Origin: Albidovulum sediminis
GTDB lineage: Bacteria > Pseudomonadota > Alphaproteobacteria > Rhodobacterales > Rhodobacteraceae
Length of the DNA: 64,000 nucleotides
Assembly: GCF_025380365.1 (NCBI RefSeq)
Contig: NZ_JAOCQF010000003.1
Coordinates: 124,001-188,000 of the forward strand
Direction: 5' to 3'
Shown: one piece after another, positions 37,090-46,774 of the stretch
Position numbering within the stretch: the stretch's first letter is position 1
How the letters are laid out: every line of letters starts with the position of its first letter
The notes under the pieces: generated by a model
What the model saw: only the letters and a program-made list of their open reading frames with translations
The model's database searches: none
Told to the model about the DNA's origin: nothing
Made by a program: the position numbers and the translations under genes

Positions 37090-38585
37090 TCCCCACGCAC
37101 TCCGGTCAGGGTGGGCTGAAGATAGAGGGACACGCGCCAGTTGCGAAAGCCCCAATCCCGCCAGCCTTCGATCCGTGGCGCGGCGATCGTGCAGGGCAGC
37201 GGTTGAGGACTGGCCGCAAGGGCCGCGGCGGCGGTGGGGCCAAGAGCGCAGAGGTAGTCCCAGTCCGGCTCGGCACGGGTCAGGTTGTGCGTCGCGATGA
37301 TCGCCGCGAAGTTGACGAAGGCGCAGGCGTAAAGCGTTCCGAAGCCAAGCGTGGCTGCGCGCGAGAGCAGCCAGCGGTTCGGCAGGCCGCGCCCGATCTG
37401 CCAGGCGGTCAGCGCAAGGCCCCCGGCGACAAGGCCCATCCAGATGAAGGCATGCAGGCGCAGATAGGTCAGGCCGTAGGCCGCCACGTAGAGGTCAAGG
37501 CGCAGGGCCGCGGACAGGCACAGGAGCAGGTTCTGCGCCAGCCACAGGTGCAAAAGCGGCCTGAGACTGCGCCTTGTGTCCAGATAGGGCCGCGCGGCCA
37601 GCGCGAAGGCGCCTGCCAGCAGCGCCGTCGCCAGCAGCGGATAGGCGCCCCGATGGGCATAGCTCGCATGCGACATCCCGTCGGGAAGCTCCGCGCCGGC
37701 GGTCAGGATCGCGAGATCCAGCACATTCTGGCCGCCGATCAGCAGGTTGAAGACCCAAAGCGCCCTGAGCGTGGATCGGGCGTTGATGCCAAGGTGCGGC
37801 AGGCGCCACGAAGGCCGCGGGGCATGGGCCGGGAACGGTGCCATGCGGTCGAGCAGCGGCCAGGCCAGAAGCCCGAACCCTATCCAGAACGCGCCGCGCT
37901 GCATCAGGCTCGGGAGGTCGAGATCCTGCGTCAGCGCCCGCGACAGGAGCGGGTTGGCCTCTGCCAACAGCGCGCCGAAGGCCACCAGCCCGGCAACCGG
38001 AAACCCCCAGTCGCGCAAGGCGCCCCGCAGCAACGCGTTGTCTGGGCCGGCACCGGCCTGTCCCGTGCACGAACGCAGGTCGAGGGTTCCGAGCCAGGCC
38101 ACGAACGCCCCGAGACCGCCGAAGGGAAGGCGCGCGGCCAGGCGCAGCGCGGCCGTGCCAGACTGCCCGCCCCCTGCACCGGGCGCGCGGCACAGCACGA
38201 TCGCGGCCGTCAGCCCCGCGATCAGGAACGCGACCGAAAGGGGCTGAGCCAGTTCGACCACGGGCGCGGCAGCCGCGGCCAGAAGGGCGGCTGGCCGAAG
38301 CAGCACCTTTCGCGGGCGCGCATCCGCGCAGGCCACAAGAAACACCCCCGCCGCGAAAAGCGCCATCGACAGGCCGGGGGTCTGGCGCCAGAAAAGCAGA
38401 TCGGCCAGCCCCGCGATCAGAAGCAGGCGCAGGCCGTGGCCCTGCACCCGGCGCGACCCGCCCGACGCCGGGGGCGGCGCGGGTGGCCGCCCTTCGCGGC
38501 CGCCATCTTCTGTCGCCGCATCAAGCCACCAGCCATCCAGCGCGACTGACGCCGGCACTCCGGCGACGGAATAGTATCTGTGCAT
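37086..38585 (-). CDS. Polytopic membrane protein, DUF4173/DUF4153-like
   Basis: 499 residues with roughly a dozen hydrophobic helices between about 50 and 445, then a soluble C-terminal segment with paired Trp motifs (IEGWRDWGFRNWRVS). It has the DUF4173-type features NVLDLAILTAGAELPDGMSHASYAHRGAYPLL and LRLHAFIWM. Function of this family is unknown. The ATG at 38585 is preferred over the one at 38618. It is the first gene of an operon with the response regulator and kinase, so its membrane part may report envelope stress to them, much as CreD belongs with CreBC; that analogy is inference. Confidence 0.85.
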   Translation of the reverse strand: MHRYYSVAGVPASVALDGWWLDAATEDGGREGRPPAPPPASGGSRRVQGHGLRLLLIAGLADLLFWRQTPGLSMALFAAGVFLVACADARPRKVLLRPAALLAAAAAPVVELAQPLSVAFLIAGLTAAIVLCRAPGAGGGQSGTAALRLAARLPFGGLGAFVAWLGTLDLRSCTGQAGAGPDNALLRGALRDWGFPVAGLVAFGALLAEANPLLSRALTQDLDLPSLMQRGAFWIGFGLLAWPLLDRMAPFPAHAPRPSWRLPHLGINARSTLRALWVFNLLIGGQNVLDLAILTAGAELPDGMSHASYAHRGAYPLLATALLAGAFALAARPYLDTRRSLRPLLHLWLAQNLLLCLSAALRLDLYVAAYGLTYLRLHAFIWMGLVAGGLALTAWQIGRGLPNRWLLSRAATLGFGTLYACAFVNFAAIIATHNLTRAEPDWDYLCALGPTAAAALAASPQPLPCTIAAPRIEGWRDWGFRNWRVSLYLQPTLTGVRGE

Positions 38586-38699
38586 CACTTTCCCTCCTGC
38601 TGCGCGGGAAGGCTGCACCTGGCGCCGCGCAGAAGGTGGTGAGGGAACGTGCAGGAAATGCGCAGGACGGTGGTGACCGTCCGCGACAGGCCGCGCGGA

Positions 38700-39467
38700 T
38701 CAGGCCGTTGCCGGGGTGTAACCGGCAGATGCAGCCAGGAGCGCCCGGGTATAGTCGGTTTCGGCCCGGTGCGCCGCCAGGGCAGCGCGCGTCAGCTCCT
38801 CGACCGCAAGCCCGTGCTGCATGACGATCAGCCGCTCGCACATGTGCGCAACGACGGCCAGATCGTGGGAAACCATCAGGTAGGTCAGGCCCCGTTCGGC
38901 CCTGAGCCGGTCGAGAAGGTTCAGAACCTCTGCCTGGATCGAGGCATCGAGCGCCGACGTGGGCTCATCAAGCAGCAGGATCTGCGGCTCGAGGATCAGC
39001 GCGCGGGCGACGGCGACACGCTGCCGCTGCCCGCCGGAAAGCTGGTGCGGATAGCGGAAGCGGAAGGAGGGGCCAAGGCCCACGTCCGCCAGCGCCTGTT
39101 CGATCCGCGCCTCGCGGTCGGAGAAGCCGTGGATCGCCAGCGGCTCGGACAGGACCTTGTCCACCGTGTGGCGGGGATGGAGCGAGGCGTAGGGGTCCTG
39201 GAACACCATCTGGACCTGCCGGTAGAAGGTCGCGGGCCTTGGCGTCGCGAGCGTCTGCCCGCCCAGCGCGATCCGCCCGGCACTGGTCGGCGCCAGCCCG
39301 CAGATCGCACGAAGCACGGTCGACTTGCCCGAACCCGACTCACCCACGATGCCGAAGCTTTCGCCCCTGGCCACATCGAACGAAACCCCGCGGACGGCGC
39401 GCACCGTATCGCCGCCACGGGTGAACGTGACCCCGAGCGACTCGACCGACAGCATCACCTCGCCCAT
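38700..39467 (-). CDS. Peptide ABC transporter ATP-binding protein (DppF-like)
   Basis: 255 residues. Walker A GESGSGKSTVLRAI, the Q-loop, signature LSGGQRQRVAVARAL, Walker B ILLLDEPTSALD, and the H-loop MVSHDLAVV are all intact. The DppF/OppF subgroup is indicated by the second position in the operon and VFQDPYASLHPRHTV. It powers the peptide importer encoded upstream. Start at 39467 overlaps the previous gene; ATG at 39455 is possible too. A hairpin GGACGGT / ACCGTCC (38665-38682) lies after the stop but lacks a T-run. Confidence 0.93.
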   Translation of the reverse strand: MGEVMLSVESLGVTFTRGGDTVRAVRGVSFDVARGESFGIVGESGSGKSTVLRAICGLAPTSAGRIALGGQTLATPRPATFYRQVQMVFQDPYASLHPRHTVDKVLSEPLAIHGFSDREARIEQALADVGLGPSFRFRYPHQLSGGQRQRVAVARALILEPQILLLDEPTSALDASIQAEVLNLLDRLRAERGLTYLMVSHDLAVVAHMCERLIVMQHGLAVEELTRAALAAHRAETDYTRALLAASAGYTPATA

Positions 39468-40288
39468 GCGGCATCCCTTTCCAGCACCGGCAGCGGACGC
39501 TGGCCGCCCTCGATCTGCGGCAGGCAGTTCATCAACCCGCGCGTGTAGGGGTGTTGCGCCTGCTTGAGTTCCGACGCCTTCAGTTCCTCCACCACGCGGC
39601 CGGCATACATCACCAGCACCCGGTCGCAGAAGGACGACACCAGCCGCAGGTCATGGCTGATGAAAATCAGCCCCATGCCACGTTCGGCCACGAGGCGGTC
39701 GAGGATGCGCAGCACCTCGACCTGCACCGTCACGTCGAGCGCCGAGGTCGGTTCGTCCGCGATCAGGAGGTCCGGTTCGGTGACCAGCATCATCGCGATC
39801 ATGGCGCGCTGTCCCATGCCGCCCGACAGCTCGTGCGGATAGGCGCGGAACACCCGTTCGGGGTCGCGGATCTGCACCGCCTCAAGCATGGCGATGGCGC
39901 GCGCCTTGGCCTCGGATCGAGGCTGCGTGGCGCCGAACTTCAGCGCCTCCATCAACTGCCGGCCTATCGTCATCACCGGGTTGAGCGAGAATTTTGGGTC
40001 CTGCATGACCATCGACATGCGCGCGCCGCGCAGGGTTCGCCACGTCGCGGGCGATGCGGCGCGCAGGTCGATCCCGTCGAAGTCCAGCACCTTCGCCATC
40101 GCCTTGCCCGGCGGCGGCGTCAGGCCCAGGATCGCGCGGCCGGTCTGGCTTTTGCCCGAACCGCTTTCCCCCACGATCCCCAGCCGTTCCCGCCCCAGCG
40201 TGAAACTGACGCCGCGCACAACCTCGGACGGGCCCTGCCGGGTCGGGAAGGTCACGCGCAGGTCTTCGACCGTCAGGAGTGTCGTCAT
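39455..40288 (-). CDS. Peptide ABC transporter ATP-binding protein (DppD-like)
   Basis: 277 residues from ATG 40288. Walker A GESGSGKSQTGRAI, signature LSGGMGQRAMIAMML, Walker B LLIADEPTSALD, and ISHDLRLVSSF. MVMQDPKFSLNPVMTIG is typical of DppD/OppD. The C-terminus has the family extension QAQHPYTRGLMNCLP, which in many members carries an iron-sulfur or regulatory site. Coupled to the DppF-like gene by a short overlap; 49 bp after the permease. Confidence 0.92.
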   Translation of the reverse strand: MTTLLTVEDLRVTFPTRQGPSEVVRGVSFTLGRERLGIVGESGSGKSQTGRAILGLTPPPGKAMAKVLDFDGIDLRAASPATWRTLRGARMSMVMQDPKFSLNPVMTIGRQLMEALKFGATQPRSEAKARAIAMLEAVQIRDPERVFRAYPHELSGGMGQRAMIAMMLVTEPDLLIADEPTSALDVTVQVEVLRILDRLVAERGMGLIFISHDLRLVSSFCDRVLVMYAGRVVEELKASELKQAQHPYTRGLMNCLPQIEGGQRPLPVLERDAAWAR

Positions 40289-40337
40289 CGGCGGGAGCCT
40301 CCGGCGGAGGTATTTCGGGCAAGATGAAAATGCGCGG

Positions 40338-41252
40338 TCATTTGCGGGCCTTCGGGTCAAGGACGTCGCGCAGCCCGTCGCCGAGCAGGTTGAAGCCGAG
40401 CGATACGATGAAGATCGCGATGCCGGGCACGGTCGCCACCCACCACTGGTCGATCAGGAACCGCCGCCCCGAGGCGATCATCGCGCCCCATTCGGGCTGC
40501 GGCGGCTGCGCGCCGAGGCCGAGGAAGCCGAGGCCGGCCGCGGTCAGGATGATGCCGGCCATGTCGAGCGTGACGCGGATGATGACCGAGGACAGGCAAA
40601 GCGGCGTGATGTGGTACCACAGGATGCGGGCCGAAGACGCACCCTGCAGCCGCGCGGCGCTGATGTAGTCGCTGTCCCGGATCGTCAGCGTCTCGGCCCG
40701 GGCCAGGCGGGCATAGGGCGGCCACGAGGTGATGGCGATGGCGATGATCGCGTTCTCGATCCCCGGGCCGAGGGCGGCGACGAAGGCAAGCGCGAGGATC
40801 AGGCGGGGAAACGCCAGGAAGATGTCGGTCACGCGCATCAGGACCGTATCGGTCCAGCCGCCGAAATAGCCCGAAGTGGTGCCGACCAGAAGCCCGATCG
40901 GGGTGGCGATGACCGCGACCAGAACCACGACCATCAGCGTCAGGCGCGATCCGTGCACGATCCGGCTGAAGATGTCTCGGGCCAGGTCGTCGGTGCCGAA
41001 CAGGTGCCCCTCCGACAGGGGGGGCAGGAAGCGTTCCGTGCGCAGATCGCCCCCGATGACCGGATCGAAGGGGGCGATGACATCGGCAAGGACCGCCACG
41101 AGGATCAGGATGAGGACGATTGCTAGCCCGACCATGGCGAGCCAGTTGGACCGGAAGGCGAGCCAGGTCCGGTAGACCTGGCCCAGCCGCGCCTGCCGGC
41201 GTGACTTCGGCTGATCGGACAGGAGCCATTCCCGGCGGGAAAGCGCGGTCAT
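40338..41252 (-). CDS. Peptide ABC transporter permease (DppC-like)
   Basis: 304 residues, with five to six membrane helices. LFGTDDLARDIFSRIVHGSR is the DppC hallmark and SWPPYARLARAETLTIRDSDYI is the EAA loop contacting the ATPase. A leader of about 30 residues precedes the first helix (LAMVGLAIVLILILVAVLAD). Overlaps the DppB-like gene by 4 bases. Confidence 0.93.
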   Translation of the reverse strand: MTALSRREWLLSDQPKSRRQARLGQVYRTWLAFRSNWLAMVGLAIVLILILVAVLADVIAPFDPVIGGDLRTERFLPPLSEGHLFGTDDLARDIFSRIVHGSRLTLMVVVLVAVIATPIGLLVGTTSGYFGGWTDTVLMRVTDIFLAFPRLILALAFVAALGPGIENAIIAIAITSWPPYARLARAETLTIRDSDYISAARLQGASSARILWYHITPLCLSSVIIRVTLDMAGIILTAAGLGFLGLGAQPPQPEWGAMIASGRRFLIDQWWVATVPGIAIFIVSLGFNLLGDGLRDVLDPKARK

Positions 41253-42310
41253 GCCTGCCTCCGCACGCGGGGGTCGAGAAGGCTGTAAAGCAGGTCAGAC
41301 AGCAGGTTCAGCCCGACGAAGATCGCGCCGATCAGCAGCGTGCCGCCCAAGACCGCGTTCATGTCCGAGTTCTGCAGCGAATTGGTGAGGTACTGGCCAA
41401 GCCCCGGCCAGGCGAAGACGGTTTCAGTCAGGACCGAGCCCTCCAGCAAGTTCGCATAGGAAAGCGCCACCACGGTGACAAGCGGCACGGCGGCATTCCG
41501 GAGCGCGTGCACCCAGATGATGCGCCATTCCGGCACGCCCTTGACGCGGGCGGTGATGATGTATTCCTGCGCCAGTTCGTTCAGCATGAAGCTGCGCGTC
41601 ATCCGGCTGATGTAGGCCATGGAGAAATACCCCAGAAGCGAGGCGGGCAGGATGATGTGGGAAAAGACGTTGCGGAACGCCTCCCACTGGCCCTGCATGG
41701 CGCTGTCGATCAGCAGAAGGCCGGTCCTTGGCGTGATCGCGTATTCGTAGGCGATATCGACGCGGCCCGGACCCGCCACCCAGTTGAGCCGCGCGTAGAA
41801 GACGAGAAGCCCCAGCAGCCCCAGCCAGAAGATCGGCGCAGAATAGCCGACAAGGCCAAGGACGCGCACCACCTGATCGGCAAGCCGCCCCTGCCGCACC
41901 GCCGCCCAGACCCCCATCGGGATGCCGAGCGTCGTGCCGATGAGGATGGCCACGGTCGCGAGTTCCAGGGTAGCGGGAAAGACACGGGCGATATCCTCGA
42001 CGATCGCGCGCTTGGTCAGGAAGCTTTCGCCGAAATCGCCAGTCAGAACCTTTTGCAGATAGATCCAGAACTGCTCGTAAAGCGGCTTGTCGAGGCCAAG
42101 TTCCACGAAGACGCGGTCATAGACCGATTTCGGTGCGCGGTCGCCGATGACCGCGAGCACGGGATCGACTGGCACCACCCGCCCGATCAGGAACGTGACG
42201 ACAAGCAGACCCAGGAAGGTCAGCGCGACCGTGGCCAGAAGCTTTGCGGCCTTCACGAGGACATGAGGGAGGGCGCTGCCGCGCCCTCCGCCATCCGTTG
42301 AATTGCTCAT
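41249..42310 (-). CDS. Peptide ABC transporter permease (DppB-like)
   Basis: 353 residues with six membrane helices. GLDKPLYEQFWIYLQKVLTG and FGESF are typical of DppB/OppB, and SYANLLEGSVLTETVFAWPG and ITARVKGVPEWRIIWVHALR mark the conserved cytoplasmic loops. It follows the binding-protein gene by one base. Forms the channel with the DppC-like subunit. Confidence 0.93.
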   Translation of the reverse strand: MSNSTDGGGRGSALPHVLVKAAKLLATVALTFLGLLVVTFLIGRVVPVDPVLAVIGDRAPKSVYDRVFVELGLDKPLYEQFWIYLQKVLTGDFGESFLTKRAIVEDIARVFPATLELATVAILIGTTLGIPMGVWAAVRQGRLADQVVRVLGLVGYSAPIFWLGLLGLLVFYARLNWVAGPGRVDIAYEYAITPRTGLLLIDSAMQGQWEAFRNVFSHIILPASLLGYFSMAYISRMTRSFMLNELAQEYIITARVKGVPEWRIIWVHALRNAAVPLVTVVALSYANLLEGSVLTETVFAWPGLGQYLTNSLQNSDMNAVLGGTLLIGAIFVGLNLLSDLLYSLLDPRVRRQA

Positions 42311-42311
42311 G

Positions 42312-43904
42312 TCACTTGGTCACATGGGCATAGTTGTTGTCGTTGAACGACGGGCCGACGATGAAGCCGTTCACGTTGGCCCGCATCGCCGAAACCTCGA
42401 TTTCCTGGAACATGATCACGAAGGGCGAGGTTTCCTGGCTTTCCTTTTGCAGATCGATGTACATCTGCGCGCGCTTGGCAGGATCGGATTCCAGCACCGC
42501 CGCATCTGCCATGGCCGTCATTTCCGGGATATCCCAGGCATTGCGCCACGCCAGCGGCTTCGATGCGGCTTCGTCCGAGTTGTCCGGGTTGCGCGCGAAG
42601 GTGTCGGCGTTGGTGTGCGGGTCCTGATAATCCGGGCCCCAGCGGCCGATGTAGATGTCGTGGTTGCGCGCGCGGTACTTGGTCAGCGTCTGCTGGCCGT
42701 CGCCCGGGATCAGTTCCATCTGGATGCCCGCCTGCGCCATCGTCTGCTGGATCGCCTGCGCGATGCCGGTGATTTCAGGCGTGTTGCGGGTGTCCATGGT
42801 CACCGAGAATCCGTCGGGCAGCCCCGCCGCGGCCAGAAGTTCCTTCGCCTTGGCGACATCGAGCGAGAACGGCGTCTCCTCCAGCGCGCCGAGGAAGCCC
42901 CGCGGCAGGAAGGCCTGGTGGACGATGACCTTGCCCTTCATGATCGTGTCGGCAATGGCCTGGTAGTCGACCAGATACTTCATCGCCTGCCGCACTTCCG
43001 GCTTGGCGAGGTTCTCGTTCTTCTGGTTCAGGCCAAGGTAGTAGATCGACCCCTTCGGCCCTTCCTGGATCTTGAGGTCCGGGTTCGCGCGCACCGCGTC
43101 GATCTCCTCGGCGGTGAGGGAACGCGCGATGTCGATGTCGCCCTGTTCCAGCAGCAGGCGCTGCGTCGCGCCTTCGGGGATGTGGCGGTAGATCACGCGG
43201 GCCATCGGCGCGGGATCGCCCGAATAGTTCGGGTTCCGCTCCATCACCACCGCCTCGTTCGCGCGCCATTCGCGGATGGTGAAGGGGCCGGAGCCGGCAT
43301 AGTTGGTCTTCAGCCACTCATAGCCGAAGTCGCCATTCGCCTCATGCTCCATGACCAGCTTCTTGTCGACGACGAAGCCGACCGTGGCGGTAAGGCAGTA
43401 AAGCAGAAGCGTCGGCGCGTAGGGCTTGTCCATCTTGAAGACGACGGTGTCGTCGCCTTCCTGCACCACCATCTGGTCGACATTCTCGGCATTCAGGCCG
43501 AACTGGGTCAGGATGAACGCGGGCGACTTGTCGAGCTTGACCGCGCGGGTCAGCGAAAAGACCACGTCCTCGGCCGTGATCGGGTTGCCGGAGGCGAAAG
43601 TGCGGCCCGGCCGGATCTTGAAGCTGATCGACAGCCCGTCCGGGGCGACTTCCCAGCTTTCGGCGATCTTGCCGTAGATCTTGGTCACGTCGGCGGGGTC
43701 GTAGCCGATCAGCCCCTCATAGGCGTTGCCGGCGATTTCCGACGCTGTGAACTCGAATATCTCCGCCGGGTCGAGCGAGATGATATCGTCGATCGCCCAG
43801 GCCTGGATCAGCGTGTCGGCAGGTGTTTCCGCCCGGGCGCCGGGCGCGCCCAGAAGCGCGAAGACCGCGACAGTGGCAGCCAACAGTGTTCGACTGTGTA
43901 GCAT
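42312..43904 (-). CDS. Peptide ABC transporter substrate-binding protein (family 5)
   Basis: 530 residues, with a Sec signal peptide ending near ARAETPAD. SBP family 5 features include IISLDPAEIFEFTASEIAGN, WEVAPDGLSISFKIRPGRTF, ITAEDVVFSLTRAV and a substrate-chamber region around YYLGLNQKNENLAKPEVRQA. The ligand may be a di- or oligopeptide or another small solute; this cannot be told from sequence. It is the first gene of the complete importer operon running to 38700. Confidence 0.93.
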   Translation of the reverse strand: MLHSRTLLAATVAVFALLGAPGARAETPADTLIQAWAIDDIISLDPAEIFEFTASEIAGNAYEGLIGYDPADVTKIYGKIAESWEVAPDGLSISFKIRPGRTFASGNPITAEDVVFSLTRAVKLDKSPAFILTQFGLNAENVDQMVVQEGDDTVVFKMDKPYAPTLLLYCLTATVGFVVDKKLVMEHEANGDFGYEWLKTNYAGSGPFTIREWRANEAVVMERNPNYSGDPAPMARVIYRHIPEGATQRLLLEQGDIDIARSLTAEEIDAVRANPDLKIQEGPKGSIYYLGLNQKNENLAKPEVRQAMKYLVDYQAIADTIMKGKVIVHQAFLPRGFLGALEETPFSLDVAKAKELLAAAGLPDGFSVTMDTRNTPEITGIAQAIQQTMAQAGIQMELIPGDGQQTLTKYRARNHDIYIGRWGPDYQDPHTNADTFARNPDNSDEAASKPLAWRNAWDIPEMTAMADAAVLESDPAKRAQMYIDLQKESQETSPFVIMFQEIEVSAMRANVNGFIVGPSFNDNNYAHVTK

Positions 43905-43971
43905 TCCTTTTCTCTCCGCTGTTGATTTTGTTGTCTTTTGCCCCGCGCCCGGGTTCAGGGCGCCGCCTTGG

Positions 43972-44001
43972 GATTAACCGCCCGGTCAAATTCCAAGTCA
44001 A
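43972..44001 (-). promoter_or_regulatory. Candidate promoter of the peptide importer operon
   Basis: On the minus strand TTGACT (44001-43996), an 18-bp spacer and TTAATC (43977-43972), about 70 bp upstream of the binding-protein ATG. The -35 match is good and the -10 moderate. Confidence 0.4.
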
Positions 44002-44037
44002 GGACAATCGCTGCGCCGGGGGCGGAAAGATATGGGC

Positions 44038-44928
44038 TCAGGAGGCAGGCCTGCGCGCCTGGGTGCCGGATGCAAGGACAAACCTCGGCTCGGGCAGTCC
44101 CGCGGCATCGATCGGTGCCGCGAAGGTCTGGCCCGCCAGCGGGAAGGCCGCCCGTTGCGCCTCATCCATGCCCTGTAGGGCCGTGGTGCAGCAGAGGGTG
44201 GTCAGGTCCGGGCCGGCAAAGGCCGGGCAGGACGTGTGTGGCGCCGGGAAGTCCACCGACCGCAACCGGCTTCCGTCCGGCCCGTAGCAGGACACCCGCG
44301 CCGCGCCCCATTCCGCCAGCCAGAACCGCCCCTGCGAATCGAACACCGCGCCGTCCGGGTTCAGCTCTTCCGCGGCGAGATCCAGCCAGACCTCGGGCTG
44401 ACCTCGGGGCCAGCCATCAGGGCCCAGCGCAAGGCGCATCACCTTGCGCGTGGGCGTGTCGGTGAAGGTGGCGAAACGGCGGTCGGGCGCAAAGGCGATC
44501 GCGTTCGAGATGGTGACCCGGGCGACAAGCCGGCGGAGTTCGCCGCCATGGTAGCGGTAGATCGCGCCCCGTTCCGGTTGCGCCGCCTTTCCCATCGTGC
44601 CGATCCAGAAGCCGCCCCAGGGGTCGGCGCGGCCGTCATTCGAGCGGGTGACGGGGTCATCCGGTTCGAGCGCAACCATATCGGTTCTTTCTCCGCTGCC
44701 CAGATCGAACCGGAACAGCGCGCTTTCCGACGCGATCAGGAGCGTGTCACGGTCGATCCAGCCCGCGGCCGAGACATGTTCGTCGAAGAACCATTCGGCG
44801 GTGCCGTCCGCACTTTTCGACAGCAACCTTTTTCCGATGATGTCGAACCAGAACAGCGTCTCTCGCTCGGGGTGCCAGAGAGGCCCCTCGCCCAGGGTGC
44901 AGGGCCGGCTGTCAAAGACACCGCTCAT
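44038..44928 (-). CDS. SMP-30/gluconolactonase family lactonase
   Basis: 296 residues, a six-bladed beta-propeller lactonase. [20 protein letters not shown] gives the first metal Glu, [18 protein letters not shown] the metal Asn and Asp, and [19 protein letters not shown] another metal Asp. Placed after 2-keto-3-deoxygalactonate kinase and aldolase, it probably opens galactono-1,4-lactone or a similar sugar lactone at the start of that pathway. The ATG at 44928 overlaps the aldolase stop. The open frame continues upstream to 45540, but that part is an out-of-frame shadow of the aldolase. Confidence 0.9.
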   Translation of the reverse strand: MSGVFDSRPCTLGEGPLWHPERETLFWFDIIGKRLLSKSADGTAEWFFDEHVSAAGWIDRDTLLIASESALFRFDLGSGERTDMVALEPDDPVTRSNDGRADPWGGFWIGTMGKAAQPERGAIYRYHGGELRRLVARVTISNAIAFAPDRRFATFTDTPTRKVMRLALGPDGWPRGQPEVWLDLAAEELNPDGAVFDSQGRFWLAEWGAARVSCYGPDGSRLRSVDFPAPHTSCPAFAGPDLTTLCCTTALQGMDEAQRAAFPLAGQTFAAPIDAAGLPEPRFVLASGTQARRPAS

Positions 44929-45530
44929 GTCCAGGCCTCGTCGAAGGCTGCGACAACCCTTGCGGCGCGCTCCGCCGTCTCCGCCACGCCCTGACCGAGG
45001 CGATAGAGGGCCGTGCCCAAGCCGAAGCCGTCGGCCGAGGCCGCGCGCCATTGCGCAAAGTTTTCCGGGCCGGCGCCGCCGACGGCATAGACGCGGGTTC
45101 CGGCAGGCAGAACCGCGCGCAAGGCGGCCAGCCCGGCTGGGCCGGCAACATTCCCGGGGAATAGCTTCAAGCCGTCCGCGCCGGCCCTGAGCGCGGCAAA
45201 CGCCTCGGTCGGGGTGAACACGCCGGGCCAGCTTTGCAGCCCCCGCGCCTTCGTCGCCGCGATCACCTCCGGATCGCAGTTCGGAGAGACGACCAGCCGC
45301 CCGCCCGCCTCGGCCACAGCCGCGACCTCCTCGCAGGTCAGGACGGTTCCCGCCCCGATCAGCGCATGCGCGCCGAGGGCCGCGGCAAGCGCGCCGATGC
45401 TGTCCAGCGGGCGGGGCGAGTTCAGCGGCACCTCGATCGTCGTGATACCCGCCTGCACCAGGGCCTCGCCGACGGCCACGGCCGCGTCGGGGGTGATCCC
45501 GCGCAGGATCGCGATCAGCGGCCGCCTCAT
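44925..45530 (-). CDS. dgoA: 2-dehydro-3-deoxy-6-phosphogalactonate aldolase
   Basis: 201 residues, class I KDPG/KDPGal aldolase. [10 protein letters not shown] with a following Glu-containing strand ([10 protein letters not shown]), [22 protein letters not shown] and the Schiff-base lysine in GLKLFPGN. The order of residues and LNSPRP favour the galactonate rather than the gluconate (Eda) form. It splits the phosphorylated keto-deoxy acid to pyruvate and glyceraldehyde 3-phosphate. Coupled by ATGA overlaps on both sides. Confidence 0.9.
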   Translation of the reverse strand: MRRPLIAILRGITPDAAVAVGEALVQAGITTIEVPLNSPRPLDSIGALAAALGAHALIGAGTVLTCEEVAAVAEAGGRLVVSPNCDPEVIAATKARGLQSWPGVFTPTEAFAALRAGADGLKLFPGNVAGPAGLAALRAVLPAGTRVYAVGGAGPENFAQWRAASADGFGLGTALYRLGQGVAETAERAARVVAAFDEAWT

Positions 45531-46435
45531 GCCCTCGCACTCCTGATCCGGGCGCGGATCATCGCCAATCCGGCCAGCACCATGTCGGCACCCTCCGCGC
45601 ATTCGGCCGCGACGCCTTGCGCGCCAAGCGCCTGCGCATAGGCCGCCGCCACCCCGGGCGCCCCGACGACCGCAACCCGTTGGCCAAGCCAGAAGGGGCG
45701 CATGGCGGCAAGTTCGGCGCCGATCAGGAGCCCCGACAGCCGCGATCGCGCCGCGCGCGGCGCAAGGCCATGTAGCAACCCCTCCGCCCGGATCGAAAAC
45801 AACTCGGTGGCAAGCCTTTCGGGTCGCGACAGCGCCCGCGAAACGCCATCGAGAAAAGCCTCCGGGTCTTCGCCCTCCGGCGCCATTTCGTGGCGCAGGA
45901 CCGACTGCGTGGACAGAAGCGCGAACAACTCCCCCGTCATCGCGGTGCGGAAACCGACCACCTCGCCCGCCGAGACCCGCGCCCATTTGCTGTGCGTTCC
46001 GGGCAGGCAGATCACGCCGTCAAAATCGGGGTTGCCGGCGATGAAACCGGCTATCTGCGTTTCCTCCCCGCGCATCACGTCGGCGGGCCGGTCCTGCGAC
46101 AGGCCCGGAACGATGCGCAGGTCGAGCCTCGGATCGGCGGCAGGGGCCCTGACCAGGGCCTCCGCAGGATCGGTTCCGGCGGGCACCGCGCGATACTTCG
46201 CCTCGGTCCAGCCATGGCGGGCGCCGACCATGCCGCAGGCGATCACCAGCGTTGCGCGGCCCGGGGCAAGCCAGCCGCCGATGAGGTCCGCAAGTGCAGC
46301 TTCGTGTCCTGCGGCGCCGGGATGCGCGGTGTTCGCGGCTTCGGCGGTGGCGATCACGCCCTCCGGCCCCAGCGCAACTGCACGGATACGGGTCGAGCCC
46401 CAGTCGACCGCAATCCAGTCCAGCCTTTCGTCCAT
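45527..46435 (-). CDS. dgoK: 2-dehydro-3-deoxygalactonokinase
   Basis: 302 residues, DgoK family of the ASKHA fold. [16 protein letters not shown] is the first phosphate-binding loop; [35 protein letters not shown] and [13 protein letters not shown] are family hallmarks. It phosphorylates 2-keto-3-deoxygalactonate to feed the aldolase. The start at 46435 is chosen by homology to [13 protein letters not shown]; the in-frame ATG at 46456 is possible. First gene of a three-gene operon, divergent from the LysR gene 339 bp away. Confidence 0.93.
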   Translation of the reverse strand: MDERLDWIAVDWGSTRIRAVALGPEGVIATAEAANTAHPGAAGHEAALADLIGGWLAPGRATLVIACGMVGARHGWTEAKYRAVPAGTDPAEALVRAPAADPRLDLRIVPGLSQDRPADVMRGEETQIAGFIAGNPDFDGVICLPGTHSKWARVSAGEVVGFRTAMTGELFALLSTQSVLRHEMAPEGEDPEAFLDGVSRALSRPERLATELFSIRAEGLLHGLAPRAARSRLSGLLIGAELAAMRPFWLGQRVAVVGAPGVAAAYAQALGAQGVAAECAEGADMVLAGLAMIRARIRSARA

Positions 46436-46774
46436 TCCGTCACCACCGTTCCGCATCACCTGGGCACCTGCCGCCGGTATATTCCCCGAAGCCGCGGCGG
46501 AAAGGAAGTGTGGGCAGACCGGGAAACCGCATGCGCAGGCCCGGGGCGGCGCAGGTTCACTGCGGATCGCGAGTCGGTCGTGAGAACTTGGCCATTTTGG
46601 GCTGGAACAGAGCCTTTTTCTACAGGATCGCCGTCCGCGGCTGCGAAGGCGATGCCTGCAACGCCTTGCCCTGTCGGTGCCGGCACTGCTACGCAGTCGT
46701 ATCGATGTGATGGCAAGGCAACCGCTGTTCCCGTCGCGGGGGCGCCGCCATCGCAGGGGAACGGAGCGCGGGGA
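46436..46774. other. Intergenic region between dgoK and the LysR gene
   Basis: 339 bp between divergent genes, less GC-rich around 46590-46720 than its neighbours. It should contain both promoters but I could not place them with confidence. A Cys-rich potential frame ends at 46710 but has no ribosome site or recognised motif. Confidence 0.4.

Noticed and set aside
38665-38682. Hairpin GGACGGT / ACCGTCC as terminator of the peptide importer
   Set aside because: No T-run follows on the minus strand, so a terminator cannot be supported.
44038-45540. Apparent fusion of a 200-residue N-terminal part to the SMP-30 protein
   Set aside because: The N-terminal part is another frame of dgoA; a natural ATG at 44928 overlaps the dgoA stop.
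46531-46710. Cys-rich small frame between dgoK and the LysR gene
   Set aside because: It has no ribosome site, the start is not clear, and the frame is likely chance.
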